In this document: piece by piece, positions 49,086 through 58,483 of the stretch
How positions within the stretch are numbered: the first letter of the stretch is position 1
Layout of the letters: every line of letters begins with the position of its first letter
Source of the DNA: RPQJ01 sp963732415
GTDB lineage: Bacteria > Pseudomonadota > Gammaproteobacteria > Steroidobacterales > Steroidobacteraceae
NCBI GenBank assembly: GCA_963732415.1
Contig: CAVSZK010000019.1
Span: 310,001-374,000, forward strand
DNA length: 64,000 bases
Direction of reading: 5' to 3'
Notes under the pieces: model-generated
Told to the model about the DNA's origin: nothing
What the model saw: only the letters and a program-made list of their open reading frames with translations
Database searches by the model: none
Program-made: the position numbers and the translations under genes

Positions 49086-50240
49086 ATGCAGTTCACCGAC
49101 CAGCATCACCAGCTCGACGAGACCGTCACCAGGTTCGTCTGCAACGAAATAAATCCCCATGTCGACGAGTGGGAGCGAGCCGAAAGTTTCCCCGCCCACG
49201 CCCTTTTCAAGAAGATGGGAGACCTCGGATTGCTCGGCGTCAAGTACCCGGAGCAGTACGGCGGCCTGGGCCTGGATTTCAGCTACTCGATGGTAATGGC
49301 CGAAGCACTCGGTGCCGCCGATTGCGGTGGAGTACCAATGGCGATCGGCGTGCACACGGACATGTGCACACCGGCGTTGGCGCGTTTCGGAACGGACGAA
49401 CTCCGACACGAATACCTGGCGCCATCGATCGCCGGCGACATGGTCGGCTGCCTTGCAGTGAGCGAACCCGGCGGCGGCTCCGACGTTGCAGCGGTGAGGA
49501 TGACGGCGCGCAAGGACGGCGATGACTACGTACTGAACGGCACGAAGATGTGGATCACCAACGGCATGCAGGCCGACTGGTGCTGCCTGCTCGCCAATAC
49601 CAGCGACGGTGCCCCGCACAAGAACAAGAGCCTGATCATCGTACCGATGGACGCAAAAGGCGTTTCGCGACAGAAGATCCACAAGATCGGGATGCACAGC
49701 TCCGACACTGCGCAGCTTTTTTTCGACGACGTTCGCGTTCCGCGCCGCAACCTGATCGGCCAGGAAGGCATGGGGTTCACGTTCCAGATGCTGCAGTTCC
49801 AGGAGGAACGACTCTTCGGCGCGGCGAGTTCATTGCGGGGAATGGACAGGATGATCGACCTGACGATCGACTACACCCGCGAGCGCAAGGCATTCGGCAG
49901 GAGCATCCTCGACAACCAGGTGGTCCACTTCAGGCTCGCGGAACTGCGCACCGAAGTGGCTGCACTGCGCGCCCTCACCTATTCGGCTGTGGAGCAGTAC
50001 GTGAGTGGCAAGGACGTTACCAAGCTGGCCTCGATGGCCAAGCTCAAGTGCGGGCGCCTGACGCGTGAAGTGTCGGACTCATGCCTGCAGTACTGGGGTG
50101 GCATGGGTTACACGGCCGAAAATCTCGTGGCCCGTTCGTACCGCGACTCGCGACTGGTATCCATCGGCGGTGGGGCGGATGAGGTGATGCTCGGAATCAT
50201 CGCCAAGCTCGAGGGCACGCTGCCCCGGGCCACCCGCTGA
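49086..50240 (+). CDS. acyl-CoA dehydrogenase (isovaleryl/citronellyl-CoA type)
   Basis: 384-residue FAD enzyme that introduces the alpha-beta double bond into a branched acyl-CoA, passing electrons to ETF. The signatures AVSEPGGGSDV (124-134) and YWGGMGYTAEN (336-346) are present. A Glu is found both at the site used by isovaleryl-CoA dehydrogenase (Glu241 in EERLF) and at the classical site (Glu345), so the catalytic base is ambiguous. ATG 49086 has CGGAG six bases upstream. It lies 44 bases after the carboxyltransferase gene and two bases before the hydratase gene. Confidence 0.93.
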   Translation: MQFTDQHHQLDETVTRFVCNEINPHVDEWERAESFPAHALFKKMGDLGLLGVKYPEQYGGLGLDFSYSMVMAEALGAADCGGVPMAIGVHTDMCTPALARFGTDELRHEYLAPSIAGDMVGCLAVSEPGGGSDVAAVRMTARKDGDDYVLNGTKMWITNGMQADWCCLLANTSDGAPHKNKSLIIVPMDAKGVSRQKIHKIGMHSSDTAQLFFDDVRVPRRNLIGQEGMGFTFQMLQFQEERLFGAASSLRGMDRMIDLTIDYTRERKAFGRSILDNQVVHFRLAELRTEVAALRALTYSAVEQYVSGKDVTKLASMAKLKCGRLTREVSDSCLQYWGGMGYTAENLVARSYRDSRLVSIGGGADEVMLGIIAKLEGTLPRATR

Positions 50241-50242
50241 CG

Positions 50243-51040
50243 ATGGGCACACCGACCGGCATCGCGATCGCGCGCGACGGTGCCGTGCTGCACCTGACGC
50301 TGAATCGCCCGGAAGTTCGCAATGCGATGTCGCTCGCCATGGTCGGCGAGATGGCAGACGCATTGCGTGTTGCCGAACGGGACGGGAAAACCAGGGTCAT
50401 GGTGCTGCGAGGCGCGGACGGCAATTTTTCCGCCGGTGCCGACCTCAAGGACATGGCCGGCGCCCGCGCCCGCCTCCCCGACGACCCGGACGCGATCCTC
50501 AAGGTGAACGCGGCATTCGGCGAACTCTGCAACGCGTTCGGTAACAGCGGGCTTGCCATCGTCGCGGTGCTGGAAGGCGCTGTCATGGGTGGCGGCTTCG
50601 GACTCTCGTGCGTCGCCGACGTCGTGATCGCTTCGGAAAGCACCGTCTTCAGGCTGCCCGAGACGTCACTGGGCGTGCTTCCGGCGCAGATTGCGCCGTT
50701 TCTTGTGGAGCGGCTTGGCTACTCAGAAGCCAAGCGGCTGGCCGTCACCGGCTGCCGTCTCGACGCGCGCGCGGCGCTCGCCATCCGCCTGGTTCACGAG
50801 GTGCACCCGGCGCCGGACCTGAATGCAGCGGTCACGCGTACGGTTGATGAGATACTGAACTGCGCACCGGGGGCGCTCGCGGCCACCAAGGCCCTGGTCC
50901 GCAAGGCGCGATGGTCGCCGCCGTCGGAACTCGTTCAACAGGCCGCGGAGGCATTCTCGAGTGCCGCGCTTGGACCAGAGGGCATCGAGGGCATGGGTGC
51001 CTTCCTGCAGAAGCGCAAGCCGCACTGGTCATCCCGGTGA
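50243..51040 (+). CDS. enoyl-CoA hydratase (methylglutaconyl/isohexenylglutaconyl-CoA type)
   Basis: 265-residue crotonase-fold enzyme that hydrates the carboxylated enoyl-CoA. Oxyanion-hole motifs are SAGADLKDM and GGGFGLSCVADV. The catalytic stretch FRLPETSLGVLPAQIAPFLVERLG is typical of LiuC/AtuE proteins. The ATG follows the dehydrogenase stop by two bases, and the TGA overlaps the GTG start of the biotin carboxylase gene, so translation is coupled. Confidence 0.92.
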   Translation: MGTPTGIAIARDGAVLHLTLNRPEVRNAMSLAMVGEMADALRVAERDGKTRVMVLRGADGNFSAGADLKDMAGARARLPDDPDAILKVNAAFGELCNAFGNSGLAIVAVLEGAVMGGGFGLSCVADVVIASESTVFRLPETSLGVLPAQIAPFLVERLGYSEAKRLAVTGCRLDARAALAIRLVHEVHPAPDLNAAVTRTVDEILNCAPGALAATKALVRKARWSPPSELVQQAAEAFSSAALGPEGIEGMGAFLQKRKPHWSSR

Positions 51041-52992
51041 GTTTCACGAAGATCCTGGTCGCGAATCGGGGCGAGATCGCCTGCCGCGTGATGCGCACAG
51101 CCCGCAGGCTGGGCTATCGCACCGTCGCGGTAATGAGCGAGGCGGACACCAGCGCACCGCATGCAACGCTGGCCGACGAAGCTGTCCTGCTAGGGCCCGG
51201 GCCTGCGTCCGAGAGCTACCTGCGGGTGGACCGGATCCTCGACGCCGCCAGGCGCACCGGGGCCGACGCCATTCACCCAGGCTACGGGTTCCTGTCCGAG
51301 CGCGCGGACTTCTCCCAGGCCTGCGACGATGCCGGGCTTGTATTCATCGGCCCTCCGCCGTCCGCCATTGCCGCCATGGGCGACAAGGCGGTAGCAAAAC
51401 GCCGGATGATCGCCGCCGGCGTTCCCTGCGTACCGGGCTACCACGATGCGGACCAGACCGATGATCGGCTGGTCATCGAAGGCACGAAACTCGGCGTGCC
51501 GCTGCTGGTCAAGGCGGTTGCCGGCGGCGGTGGACGCGGCATGCGCCTCGTGCGATCGCTTGACGAACTGCCGGCCGCAATCGCCGGAGCCCGGCGCGAG
51601 GCAATCTCTTCATTTGGCGACGCGACTCTTATGCTGGAGCGACTGGTCGAGCACGGCCGTCACATCGAGGTGCAGGTTTTCGCGGACCGGCTCGGCAATG
51701 TCATTCACCTCGGCGAACGCGACTGCACTGCGCAGCGCCGCCGCCAGAAAGTCATCGAGGAGGCGCCCTCGCCCATCGTAGACTCGACCATGCGAGCCCG
51801 AATGGGCGCCGACGCAGTGGCAGCCGCTCGAGCCGTGGGTTACGTGGGCGCGGGTACCATCGAGTTCATCGTCGACAGCGACCTCGCGCACTATTTCCTC
51901 GAGATGAATACGAGGTTGCAGGTCGAGCACCCGGTCACCGAGTGCATCACCGGACTGGACCTCGTCGAGTGGCAACTGCGGATCGCGGCCGGCGATCCGC
52001 TGCCGCTCACACAGGAACAGGTTCGATTCGAAGGACACGCGATCGAGGCGCGCCTGTACGCGGAAGACCCATACGCGGAATTCGCGCCGCAGTCAGGCCC
52101 CGTGCTGCACTGGCGGCCCGAGGCTGCACTTCGAACCGGCGTACGCATCGATTCCGGCATCGCCGAAGGCGCGTCGGTCGCCCCTTTCTACGATGCCATG
52201 GTGGCCAAGGTGATCGCGCACGGTCGTGACCGACCCGACGCGATCCGGCGCCTCGCGGCGGCCATTGATGACGCTCCGCTGGTGGGACTACGGAATAACG
52301 GGCGTTTTGTGTCCGACCTGCTGCAGCATGCGGACTTCCGAGAGTCCCGGATGTACACGGCGACACTCGACCAATTGGCAAGAGACCGCGATCCTCTGCT
52401 CGTGGCGCCGGCAGTCCCGGCGTCGAGCTGGGCGCTCGCGGCGGCGCTGTTCGCTGCGCCGAAAGGCGCTGGCTGGCGCCCACCAAGTGTCGCGGCCTGG
52501 GACATGGCACTCCTGGCATTCGACGAGAGACGCAGCTTGCGCGTGCTGCCGCGCGGCCGGCAGGTAGAGGTGACCGAGGCCGGCTCCACGATGACTATCA
52601 CCATCCTCTCCTGGCTGGACCACGAGGTGCGTTACCTCGCAAACGGGGTCCAGCGCACTGCCACGTGCGTCGCAGATGGCGATGCGTTGCACATCGTCCA
52701 GGAGCGCGTCTCGGTTGTCGTGCGCGAGGCGTCGCCGTGGCCGTCCGACAGCGAGCCCAACGATCCGCGATTCGCTCGCGCGCCCGTCGCCGGCACGATC
52801 GCAGCGATCAGTGTGGCGCCCGGCGACATCGTCGAGGTCGGGCAACAACTGGCCTGCGTCGAGGCAATGAAGATGGAGATGTGGCTCACCGCCCGCACGG
52901 CCGGCACCGTGGGCGCGGTGCACGTTGAGCTCAGGCAGAGCGTCGAGACCGGCGCCGTGCTCGTCGAAATCGAGACGGCGGGAGGCGACTGA
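51037..52992 (+). CDS. acyl-CoA carboxylase, biotin carboxylase/biotin carrier (alpha) subunit
   Basis: 651 residues. Biotin carboxylase domain about 1-450 with ILVANRGEIACRV, the ATP-grasp GGGGRGMR, ERDCTAQRRRQKVIEEAPSP and EMNTRLQVEHPVTE; a linker; and a C-terminal biotinyl domain with EAMKMEM, whose Lys is biotinylated. It is the alpha partner of the beta subunit at 47422. The start is GTG 51037, overlapping the hydratase stop (GTGA). The order SDR, beta, dehydrogenase, hydratase, alpha follows the atuBCDEF order of Pseudomonas more than liuABCDE. Confidence 0.94.
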   Translation: MSFTKILVANRGEIACRVMRTARRLGYRTVAVMSEADTSAPHATLADEAVLLGPGPASESYLRVDRILDAARRTGADAIHPGYGFLSERADFSQACDDAGLVFIGPPPSAIAAMGDKAVAKRRMIAAGVPCVPGYHDADQTDDRLVIEGTKLGVPLLVKAVAGGGGRGMRLVRSLDELPAAIAGARREAISSFGDATLMLERLVEHGRHIEVQVFADRLGNVIHLGERDCTAQRRRQKVIEEAPSPIVDSTMRARMGADAVAAARAVGYVGAGTIEFIVDSDLAHYFLEMNTRLQVEHPVTECITGLDLVEWQLRIAAGDPLPLTQEQVRFEGHAIEARLYAEDPYAEFAPQSGPVLHWRPEAALRTGVRIDSGIAEGASVAPFYDAMVAKVIAHGRDRPDAIRRLAAAIDDAPLVGLRNNGRFVSDLLQHADFRESRMYTATLDQLARDRDPLLVAPAVPASSWALAAALFAAPKGAGWRPPSVAAWDMALLAFDERRSLRVLPRGRQVEVTEAGSTMTITILSWLDHEVRYLANGVQRTATCVADGDALHIVQERVSVVVREASPWPSDSEPNDPRFARAPVAGTIAAISVAPGDIVEVGQQLACVEAMKMEMWLTARTAGTVGAVHVELRQSVETGAVLVEIETAGGD

Positions 52993-53861
52993 TGGAAAAG
53001 GCGATCCTGACATGCGCGCTGACCGGCGTGCTCACCAACCCAAAGCAGCACCCGGTGCCGGTCACTCCCGACCAGATGGCTTCCGAGGCGCGCGATGCAT
53101 TCAACGCGGGTGCGACCGTCATGCATGTTCACCTGCGACGGCAGGAAGACGGTGCAGGCCACCTGCCCAGCTGGGATCCGGACGTGGCCGAATCAGTGGT
53201 GAGCGCGGTACGTGCAGCCTGCCCGGGCGTGATCATCAACCTGACCACCGGCGTCATCGGCAAGGACGTGTCCGGACCGCTGGAGTGCCTGCGGCGCGTC
53301 CGGCCCGAAGCTGCGGCCTGCAATGCCGGGAGTCTCAACTACCTCAAGATCAGGGAGGACGGCAGCTGGGCCTGGCCGCCAATGGTCTTCGACAACCCCG
53401 TCGAGAAGATCCAGAAGTTCCTGTCGGTGATGAACGAACTGCACATACACCCGGAATTCGAGTGCTTCGATGTCGGCATCGTGCGATCGGTCGGAATGTT
53501 CCTCAAGGCGGGCATGTTCTCGGGTGTGCCCGAGGTGAATTTCGTAATGGGCGTGGCGAGCGGAATGCCCTGTGATGCGGACCTGCTCACCCTGCTTCCG
53601 CGCTACGCGCCGACTGGGGCCGTGTGGCAGGCGACCCTTATCGGGCGCACCGAGATCTGGCCGGTCCACCAGAAGGCCGCGGATCTCGGCGGCATGCTGC
53701 GCACAGGCCTCGAGGACACTTTCTACCTGCCTGACGGCGGCAAAGCCTCGGGTAACGGAGTGCTGATCGAGGCGCTGGCGCGCTGTGCACGCAACGCCGG
53801 CCGCGGGATTGCGAGCCCTGCCGAGGCGCGAATCATGCTCGGCGTGCAACCGTCGGCCTGA
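52992..53861 (+). CDS. beta-keto acid cleavage enzyme (BKACE, DUF849)
   Basis: 289-residue zinc-dependent TIM-barrel enzyme. It exchanges a 3-keto acid and acetyl-CoA to give acetoacetate and a new acyl-CoA. Zinc-ligand MHVHLRR (His-x-His), the FECFDVGIVR strand and NLTTGV are family motifs. ATG 52992 overlaps the TGA of the alpha-subunit gene. It stands where an HMG-CoA lyase would be in liu clusters, and no HMG-CoA lyase is in the window. Either it ends the pathway with a different chemistry or the lyase is elsewhere. Substrate not known. Confidence 0.93.
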   Translation: MEKAILTCALTGVLTNPKQHPVPVTPDQMASEARDAFNAGATVMHVHLRRQEDGAGHLPSWDPDVAESVVSAVRAACPGVIINLTTGVIGKDVSGPLECLRRVRPEAAACNAGSLNYLKIREDGSWAWPPMVFDNPVEKIQKFLSVMNELHIHPEFECFDVGIVRSVGMFLKAGMFSGVPEVNFVMGVASGMPCDADLLTLLPRYAPTGAVWQATLIGRTEIWPVHQKAADLGGMLRTGLEDTFYLPDGGKASGNGVLIEALARCARNAGRGIASPAEARIMLGVQPSA

Positions 53862-53873
53862 GCAGCCTGACCT

Positions 53874-55553
53874 CTACTGCCAGACGACAGGCCGTCGCGC
53901 GCCAACCCAGTGCTCGTAGTGCCGTGCGTACACGGCTTCGATGCGGTTACGTTTTACCTTCAAGGTAGGCGTGACAAGGTCGTTGTCGACGGTCCACGCT
54001 TCGCTCACGACCACAAGGCAGTCGAGTTGCTCGTGCGGATCCAGCGCCTCGTTCACCAATGACAGGTGAGACGCCAGCGACTCTGCCAGTTCGCTGCGGC
54101 GTTCGGGGTCACCTGCCATCTGCAGGGCTTCCGCATTCAGCATCACCAGCCCCAGGGGCTGACCGAGGTTGGCCCCGGTAACGCAGCAGGCCTCGACGGC
54201 CGTGTGATTGACCAGGCGGTCCTCGATCGGCGCCGGGGCCACATACTTGCCCTTGCCGGTCTTGAAGAGATCCTTGACCCTGCCAATGATCCGCAGGTTG
54301 CCCTCGTCGTCTATCTCGCCCTTGTCCCCTGTGCGCAGCCAGCCGTCATCGGTGATCGCGCGGCGTGTCTGCTCGGGATCGCGGTAATAGCCGAGCATCG
54401 TGCCCGGACTCCAGATCTGGACTTCGCGCGACTCGGGGTCGAGCCTGCACTTGATACCGTCGTAGGGCGGACCTACCGTGCCCGGCCGCGGCAGGTCGGG
54501 AAGCGTCGCGTGGGAGACGCCGCAGTTCTCCGTCATTCCGTAGACCTCGGAGAGCCTCAAGCCCAGGCGCCCATACCAGCGCAGCAGATCCGGAGGCATG
54601 GGCGCTGCACCGCCGCCGGCGAACTGGCACTGGTCGAGCCCCATTGCCCGCAGGATCCTGCGGGCCACGATGCGCCGCACCACCGGGATGCCGAGCAGCC
54701 GGTCGAGCTTCGCGGCCGGCATCTTCGCCAGCACGCCCTGCTGGAACTTCACCCACAGGCGTGGCACGGAAAAGAACAACGTCGGTCTCGCGCGCCGCAT
54801 GTCGTCGGCGAAGGTCGCGAGCGACTCCGTGAAGTAGATGTGCACGTTGCTCGCCAGCAGGCTGTGCTCGATGACGGTGCGTTCCGCAACGTGCGCGAGC
54901 GGGAGGTAGCTCAGGGCCCTACCATCTCGTTGAACTCCGATTCGCCGTATGACCGCCTGGGTCGACCAGGCAAAGGTCGCGAAACTGTGCATCACGCCCT
55001 TCGGCACGCCGGTCGTCCCGGAGGTGTAAATGATAGTCGCGAGATCGTCTCCGTCGCGCACCGGACTGCCAGCCAACGGTGGAGTCGCGGCGACGATGTC
55101 GTCCCAGGCCGGGCAATCGACCGCCGGCGACAGCGGCAGGCTGATGCACGGCAAGCCCCCGGGTATCCCCGTGCGCATGGCATCCCAGCCGTCGAGCTTG
55201 CCGATGAAGAGCAGGCGCGCCTCGCAGTGCTCGAGGATCTGGCGCACCGTGCCGGCGGCCAGCGTCGGGTAGAGCGGCACCGACACGTAGCCCGCCATCC
55301 AGATCGCGAAGTCCGCCATCAGCCAGTGCGCGGTGTTCTTCGCGAGCAACGCAATGTGCGAACCAGGTTCGAATCCAAATGCCTGCAGGTGCGCTGCCAT
55401 GCGACGCGACTCGTCCATGAGTTCACGCCAGGTGTATTCGCGCACCTCGCCGCCGCCGATCGGCTGCGTGAGCACGACCTTGTCGGGGCAGGTCATTTCC
55501 CAGTGATACAGGCGCTGCAGGGCCAGCGTCTCCGGAGCCACCGTATTCGTCAT
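53874..55553 (-). CDS. AMP-dependent long-chain acyl-CoA synthetase
   Basis: 559 residues of the FadD15-like class. ATP motif TIIYTSGTTGVPKG (about 178-191), YGMTENCG, GWLRTGDKGEIDDEG, and the catalytic Lys of the C-terminal domain in TLKVKRNRIE. It would make the acyl-CoA that feeds the neighbouring operon. ATG 55553 is preferred, after GGGGGAGG, although the spacing is short. The gene is convergent with the operon (12 bases between stops), so it has its own promoter. Confidence 0.92.
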   Translation of the reverse strand: MTNTVAPETLALQRLYHWEMTCPDKVVLTQPIGGGEVREYTWRELMDESRRMAAHLQAFGFEPGSHIALLAKNTAHWLMADFAIWMAGYVSVPLYPTLAAGTVRQILEHCEARLLFIGKLDGWDAMRTGIPGGLPCISLPLSPAVDCPAWDDIVAATPPLAGSPVRDGDDLATIIYTSGTTGVPKGVMHSFATFAWSTQAVIRRIGVQRDGRALSYLPLAHVAERTVIEHSLLASNVHIYFTESLATFADDMRRARPTLFFSVPRLWVKFQQGVLAKMPAAKLDRLLGIPVVRRIVARRILRAMGLDQCQFAGGGAAPMPPDLLRWYGRLGLRLSEVYGMTENCGVSHATLPDLPRPGTVGPPYDGIKCRLDPESREVQIWSPGTMLGYYRDPEQTRRAITDDGWLRTGDKGEIDDEGNLRIIGRVKDLFKTGKGKYVAPAPIEDRLVNHTAVEACCVTGANLGQPLGLVMLNAEALQMAGDPERRSELAESLASHLSLVNEALDPHEQLDCLVVVSEAWTVDNDLVTPTLKVKRNRIEAVYARHYEHWVGARRPVVWQ

Positions 55554-55587
55554 TTCCTCCCCCTGGCGATGCTGCACTTAGTTCAGC

Positions 55588-57018
55588 CTACTCCTGAATG
55601 TAAATGTTCACGACTTCGTAGAGGAAACGCCGGCCCTCCATCAGCGACTGGACCCGCATGCGCTCGTTGAGCCCATGCGCACGACTGCCCTCGGCGTCAC
55701 TGAACATTCCTGACATGCCGTAGGTCGGGATCCCGGCAGCATTCAGGTACCGGCCGTCGGTCGCGCCAGTGGACATGGTCGGGATCACCGGCAGGCCGGG
55801 CCATATGCTGGCCGCGACCTCGCGCACCGGATCCATGATCTGCGGGGTCAGCGGTGGAACCGGCCCAACCACAGGCTGCTCGCCGACCGGGCTCACCTTG
55901 ATGCCGTCATCGGCCACGATGCGCTCGATCTCCTGCCTAACCGACTCGACCGCCACGCCGGGAAGGATCCGGCAATTGACGTTCGCAACTGCCCGCTGCG
56001 GTTGCGCGTTCGGCGCGTGCCCGCCGGAGATCATCGTGACGATGCAGGTAGTGCGCAGCATGCCGTTCCAGCTCGGGTTCGCGGTCCACAGGCGCCCGGC
56101 CGCAGCCGCATCCGAAGGATCCTTTACGATCGCACGCATGTCCGCCCCGATGCCTGGCGGCGACAGCTTCGCCTGCGCCTCGAAGTAGGCTCGTGTCGTG
56201 TCGTTCAGGGTGACCGGGAACTGGTAAGCCGCGAGACGCGTAAGGCCCGCCGCGAGTTCGTTGATCGCATTCTTGCGGACTGGCCGCGAACTGTGTCCCC
56301 CGGGGTGCGTCGTCTCGAGTGCGAAATCCTGGTAGACCTTCTCGCCGGCCTGTATGTCGAGTGCCACGGGCTTGCCGTCCGGACCGAGCAGGCCACCGGC
56401 GCCCTCATTCAGCGCGAACTCGGCATGCAGTGCCTCGGGCCTGGTCCGCAGTAGCCACTCGACGCTGTTGAAGGTTTCGGGTGTCTCCTCGCCGCATGTG
56501 AGCGCAAGCTTCAGCCCCCGCGTCGGCTGCAATCGCTGTTCGCTGAACCGCACCATTATGTCGGTGAAGACCGCCGCCATCGCCTTGTCGTCGCTCGCCC
56601 CACGCGCGTAGAAGTAGCCGTCCTCCTCCACCAGCGTGAACGGGTCCCGCGTCCAGTCCTCGCGCTTGGCCTCCACCACGTCGATGTGCGCGAGCAGCAT
56701 GATTGGTTCGAGCGTATCGTCGCGGCCCGGTAACACCGCGATCAGCGCGCCGCTCTTTGGCCGGTCGGGTGGCGCCAGAATCTGCATGGATTCCTTCGGC
56801 ATCCCGGCTGCCTGCAGCCGCGTCGCCATTGCCTCGGCCGCCTCGGTGCAGCTACCGGACGAAAGCGTGGTATTGATCTCGACGAGTTGCTTGTAGAGCG
56901 CGCGAAACGACGTCTCGCCATCGTCTGCCGGCGCAGCCTGGAGTCCAACCGGGCTGAGAATACCGGCGGCCGCGATGATCCGTGACAAGGCGGCGGCGAT
57001 GGGAACCTGTTGCTTCAT
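55588..57018 (-). CDS. secreted M20/M28-type metallopeptidase
   Basis: 476 residues with a signal peptide (about 1-28, LSRIIAAAGILSPVGLQA). Motifs: MLLAHIDVVEAK (His/Asp), ARGASDDKA (bridging Asp), LTCGEETPE (Glu pair), and HPGGHSSRP with the last His near GSRAHGLNERM. It belongs to the CndP/ArgE-related M20 group. ATG 57018 was chosen over an upstream GTG. Same strand as, and 34 bases before, the acyl-CoA synthetase gene, but no functional link is evident. Confidence 0.9.
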   Translation of the reverse strand: MKQQVPIAAALSRIIAAAGILSPVGLQAAPADDGETSFRALYKQLVEINTTLSSGSCTEAAEAMATRLQAAGMPKESMQILAPPDRPKSGALIAVLPGRDDTLEPIMLLAHIDVVEAKREDWTRDPFTLVEEDGYFYARGASDDKAMAAVFTDIMVRFSEQRLQPTRGLKLALTCGEETPETFNSVEWLLRTRPEALHAEFALNEGAGGLLGPDGKPVALDIQAGEKVYQDFALETTHPGGHSSRPVRKNAINELAAGLTRLAAYQFPVTLNDTTRAYFEAQAKLSPPGIGADMRAIVKDPSDAAAAGRLWTANPSWNGMLRTTCIVTMISGGHAPNAQPQRAVANVNCRILPGVAVESVRQEIERIVADDGIKVSPVGEQPVVGPVPPLTPQIMDPVREVAASIWPGLPVIPTMSTGATDGRYLNAAGIPTYGMSGMFSDAEGSRAHGLNERMRVQSLMEGRRFLYEVVNIYIQE

Positions 57019-57102
57019 TCGGTTTGATTCCACGAAACGAGGTGCGCAGGCTAGCCCCCACCCGGCGCCAAGCGCAAGCAGGCCTGGCGCTGCACGCCGC
57101 CG

Positions 57103-58425
57103 CTAGAGGTGGCGCTCGACCAGTGCGTGCACGTTGATCCGCGCCCGCAGCCGGCTGCAGATCAGGAACGTGCCCAGCAGCTTGCGGTGCAGGAATATCG
57201 TCTCCGGCGGCGGCGATCGAAGCCCCTGCTTCATGGCTACCGAGAGCCCGAGGTCCCTGACACGGCCCATCATGCCGGAGCCAGCGAAATCGTAGGGGCC
57301 CCGATTCGATAGTGGCTCGCAGACCAGCTTGATGATCTCCACCAGTCCCTTCACGCGTTCCGGAGGATCGTCAGGGCGTATGTAGCCAATTCCGGTTGCC
57401 CCCTCCCGCACGCCTTCCTCGTCACCCGCAATCACCGCGCGGCAGACCTGCCGATACTTCTCGGTAAACTCCCGCGGGAACTCACCCACGGAGCCCAGGT
57501 CCAGCAGGCCGAGCTGCTGCGTTGCCGGCAGGTAGAGGTAGTTCGCGATGTTCGGGTCGGTCTGCATGAAGCGGAACTCGAACAACTCGCGAAACATCAG
57601 GCTCTGCAGGTTGCGCGCGATGGCGTTGCGGGTCGCCTGGGGCACGGCCTCGCTGGTAAGTGCCTCCAGCGGATCTCCGTCCATCCAGTCCATGGCCAGT
57701 ATGCGGCGGGTAGTCAGCGATCGGTGGATGCGCGGCACCACGACCGCAGGCATGTCCGCCACCAGTTTCGCGTAGCGCTCGAGGTTGCGCGCTTCACCCT
57801 CATAGTCGGTCTCGAGGTGCAGCTGGCGCTTTGCCTCGGCCGCTATCGAGTCGATATCCAGCGTCACCGGCAGGAAATCCAGGCGCCTCAGCAACGTGGC
57901 GAGATTGTTCACGTCGCTGTCGACGCTGCGGGCGACTCCAGGAAACTGCACTTTCAGGGCCAGTTCGCGGCCGCTGTGGGTTCGCGCGCGGTGAATCTGC
58001 CCGATCGACGCGGCGGCGGCGGGCTCCATGTCGAAGCGCGCGAAGCGTCGCTCCCATCCCTTCCCGTATTCGCGCCCAAGCACTCGCCGCAGCTGCGAGT
58101 CGGGCATCGCGTAGCCCTGGGATCGCAGCATCGAGAGCGCATTACGGAATTCCGCCGGGATGATCTCCTCGCTCTGCAGCGAGAGCATCTGGCCGACCTT
58201 CATCGCGGGGCCCCGCAGCGTCGCGAGCCTGCGTGCCAGCATGCTTGCGTTACCGGGGGTCAGCACGGCCGCTGCGAGGTCCGGCCGCTTGCCCTTCGAA
58301 AGTTGACGTGCCGTGGCTGCCGCGGCCGACAGCGCGAGTTCACCGCTCATGAGGCCAAAGCGCAACAGGCGTGACGCGCGGGACGCCGGCACCGAGCTGC
58401 GTCGTCGCTTGCTGTCATCGGTCAT
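57103..58425 (-). CDS. ABC1/AarF (UbiB-like) atypical kinase, copy 2
   Basis: 440-residue paralogue of the protein at 19075-20349. KVGQ, AAAASIGQIHRA, ALKVQFPGV, TDPNIANYLY and DLGSVGEF are the ABC1 motifs. The C-terminal RSPPPETIFLHRKLLGTFLICSRLRARINVHALVE is nearly the same in both. The N-terminus KRRRSSVPASRASRLLRFG also has a counterpart upstream of the annotated start of copy 1. It lies between the M20 peptidase and the MaoC-like gene on the same strand. Family members support coenzyme Q or lipid homeostasis. Confidence 0.9.
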   Translation of the reverse strand: MTDDSKRRRSSVPASRASRLLRFGLMSGELALSAAAATARQLSKGKRPDLAAAVLTPGNASMLARRLATLRGPAMKVGQMLSLQSEEIIPAEFRNALSMLRSQGYAMPDSQLRRVLGREYGKGWERRFARFDMEPAAAASIGQIHRARTHSGRELALKVQFPGVARSVDSDVNNLATLLRRLDFLPVTLDIDSIAAEAKRQLHLETDYEGEARNLERYAKLVADMPAVVVPRIHRSLTTRRILAMDWMDGDPLEALTSEAVPQATRNAIARNLQSLMFRELFEFRFMQTDPNIANYLYLPATQQLGLLDLGSVGEFPREFTEKYRQVCRAVIAGDEEGVREGATGIGYIRPDDPPERVKGLVEIIKLVCEPLSNRGPYDFAGSGMMGRVRDLGLSVAMKQGLRSPPPETIFLHRKLLGTFLICSRLRARINVHALVERHL

Positions 58426-58483
58426 GGCGTGTTGCAGGACATTCGCGCAGGCGCAGTGAGCCGCGATCGTGCGTCAGGGTGCT

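Noticed and set aside
54066..55670. Plus-strand frame of 534 codons opposite the acyl-CoA synthetase
   Set aside because: The minus strand has full AMP-ligase motifs; the plus frame has none.
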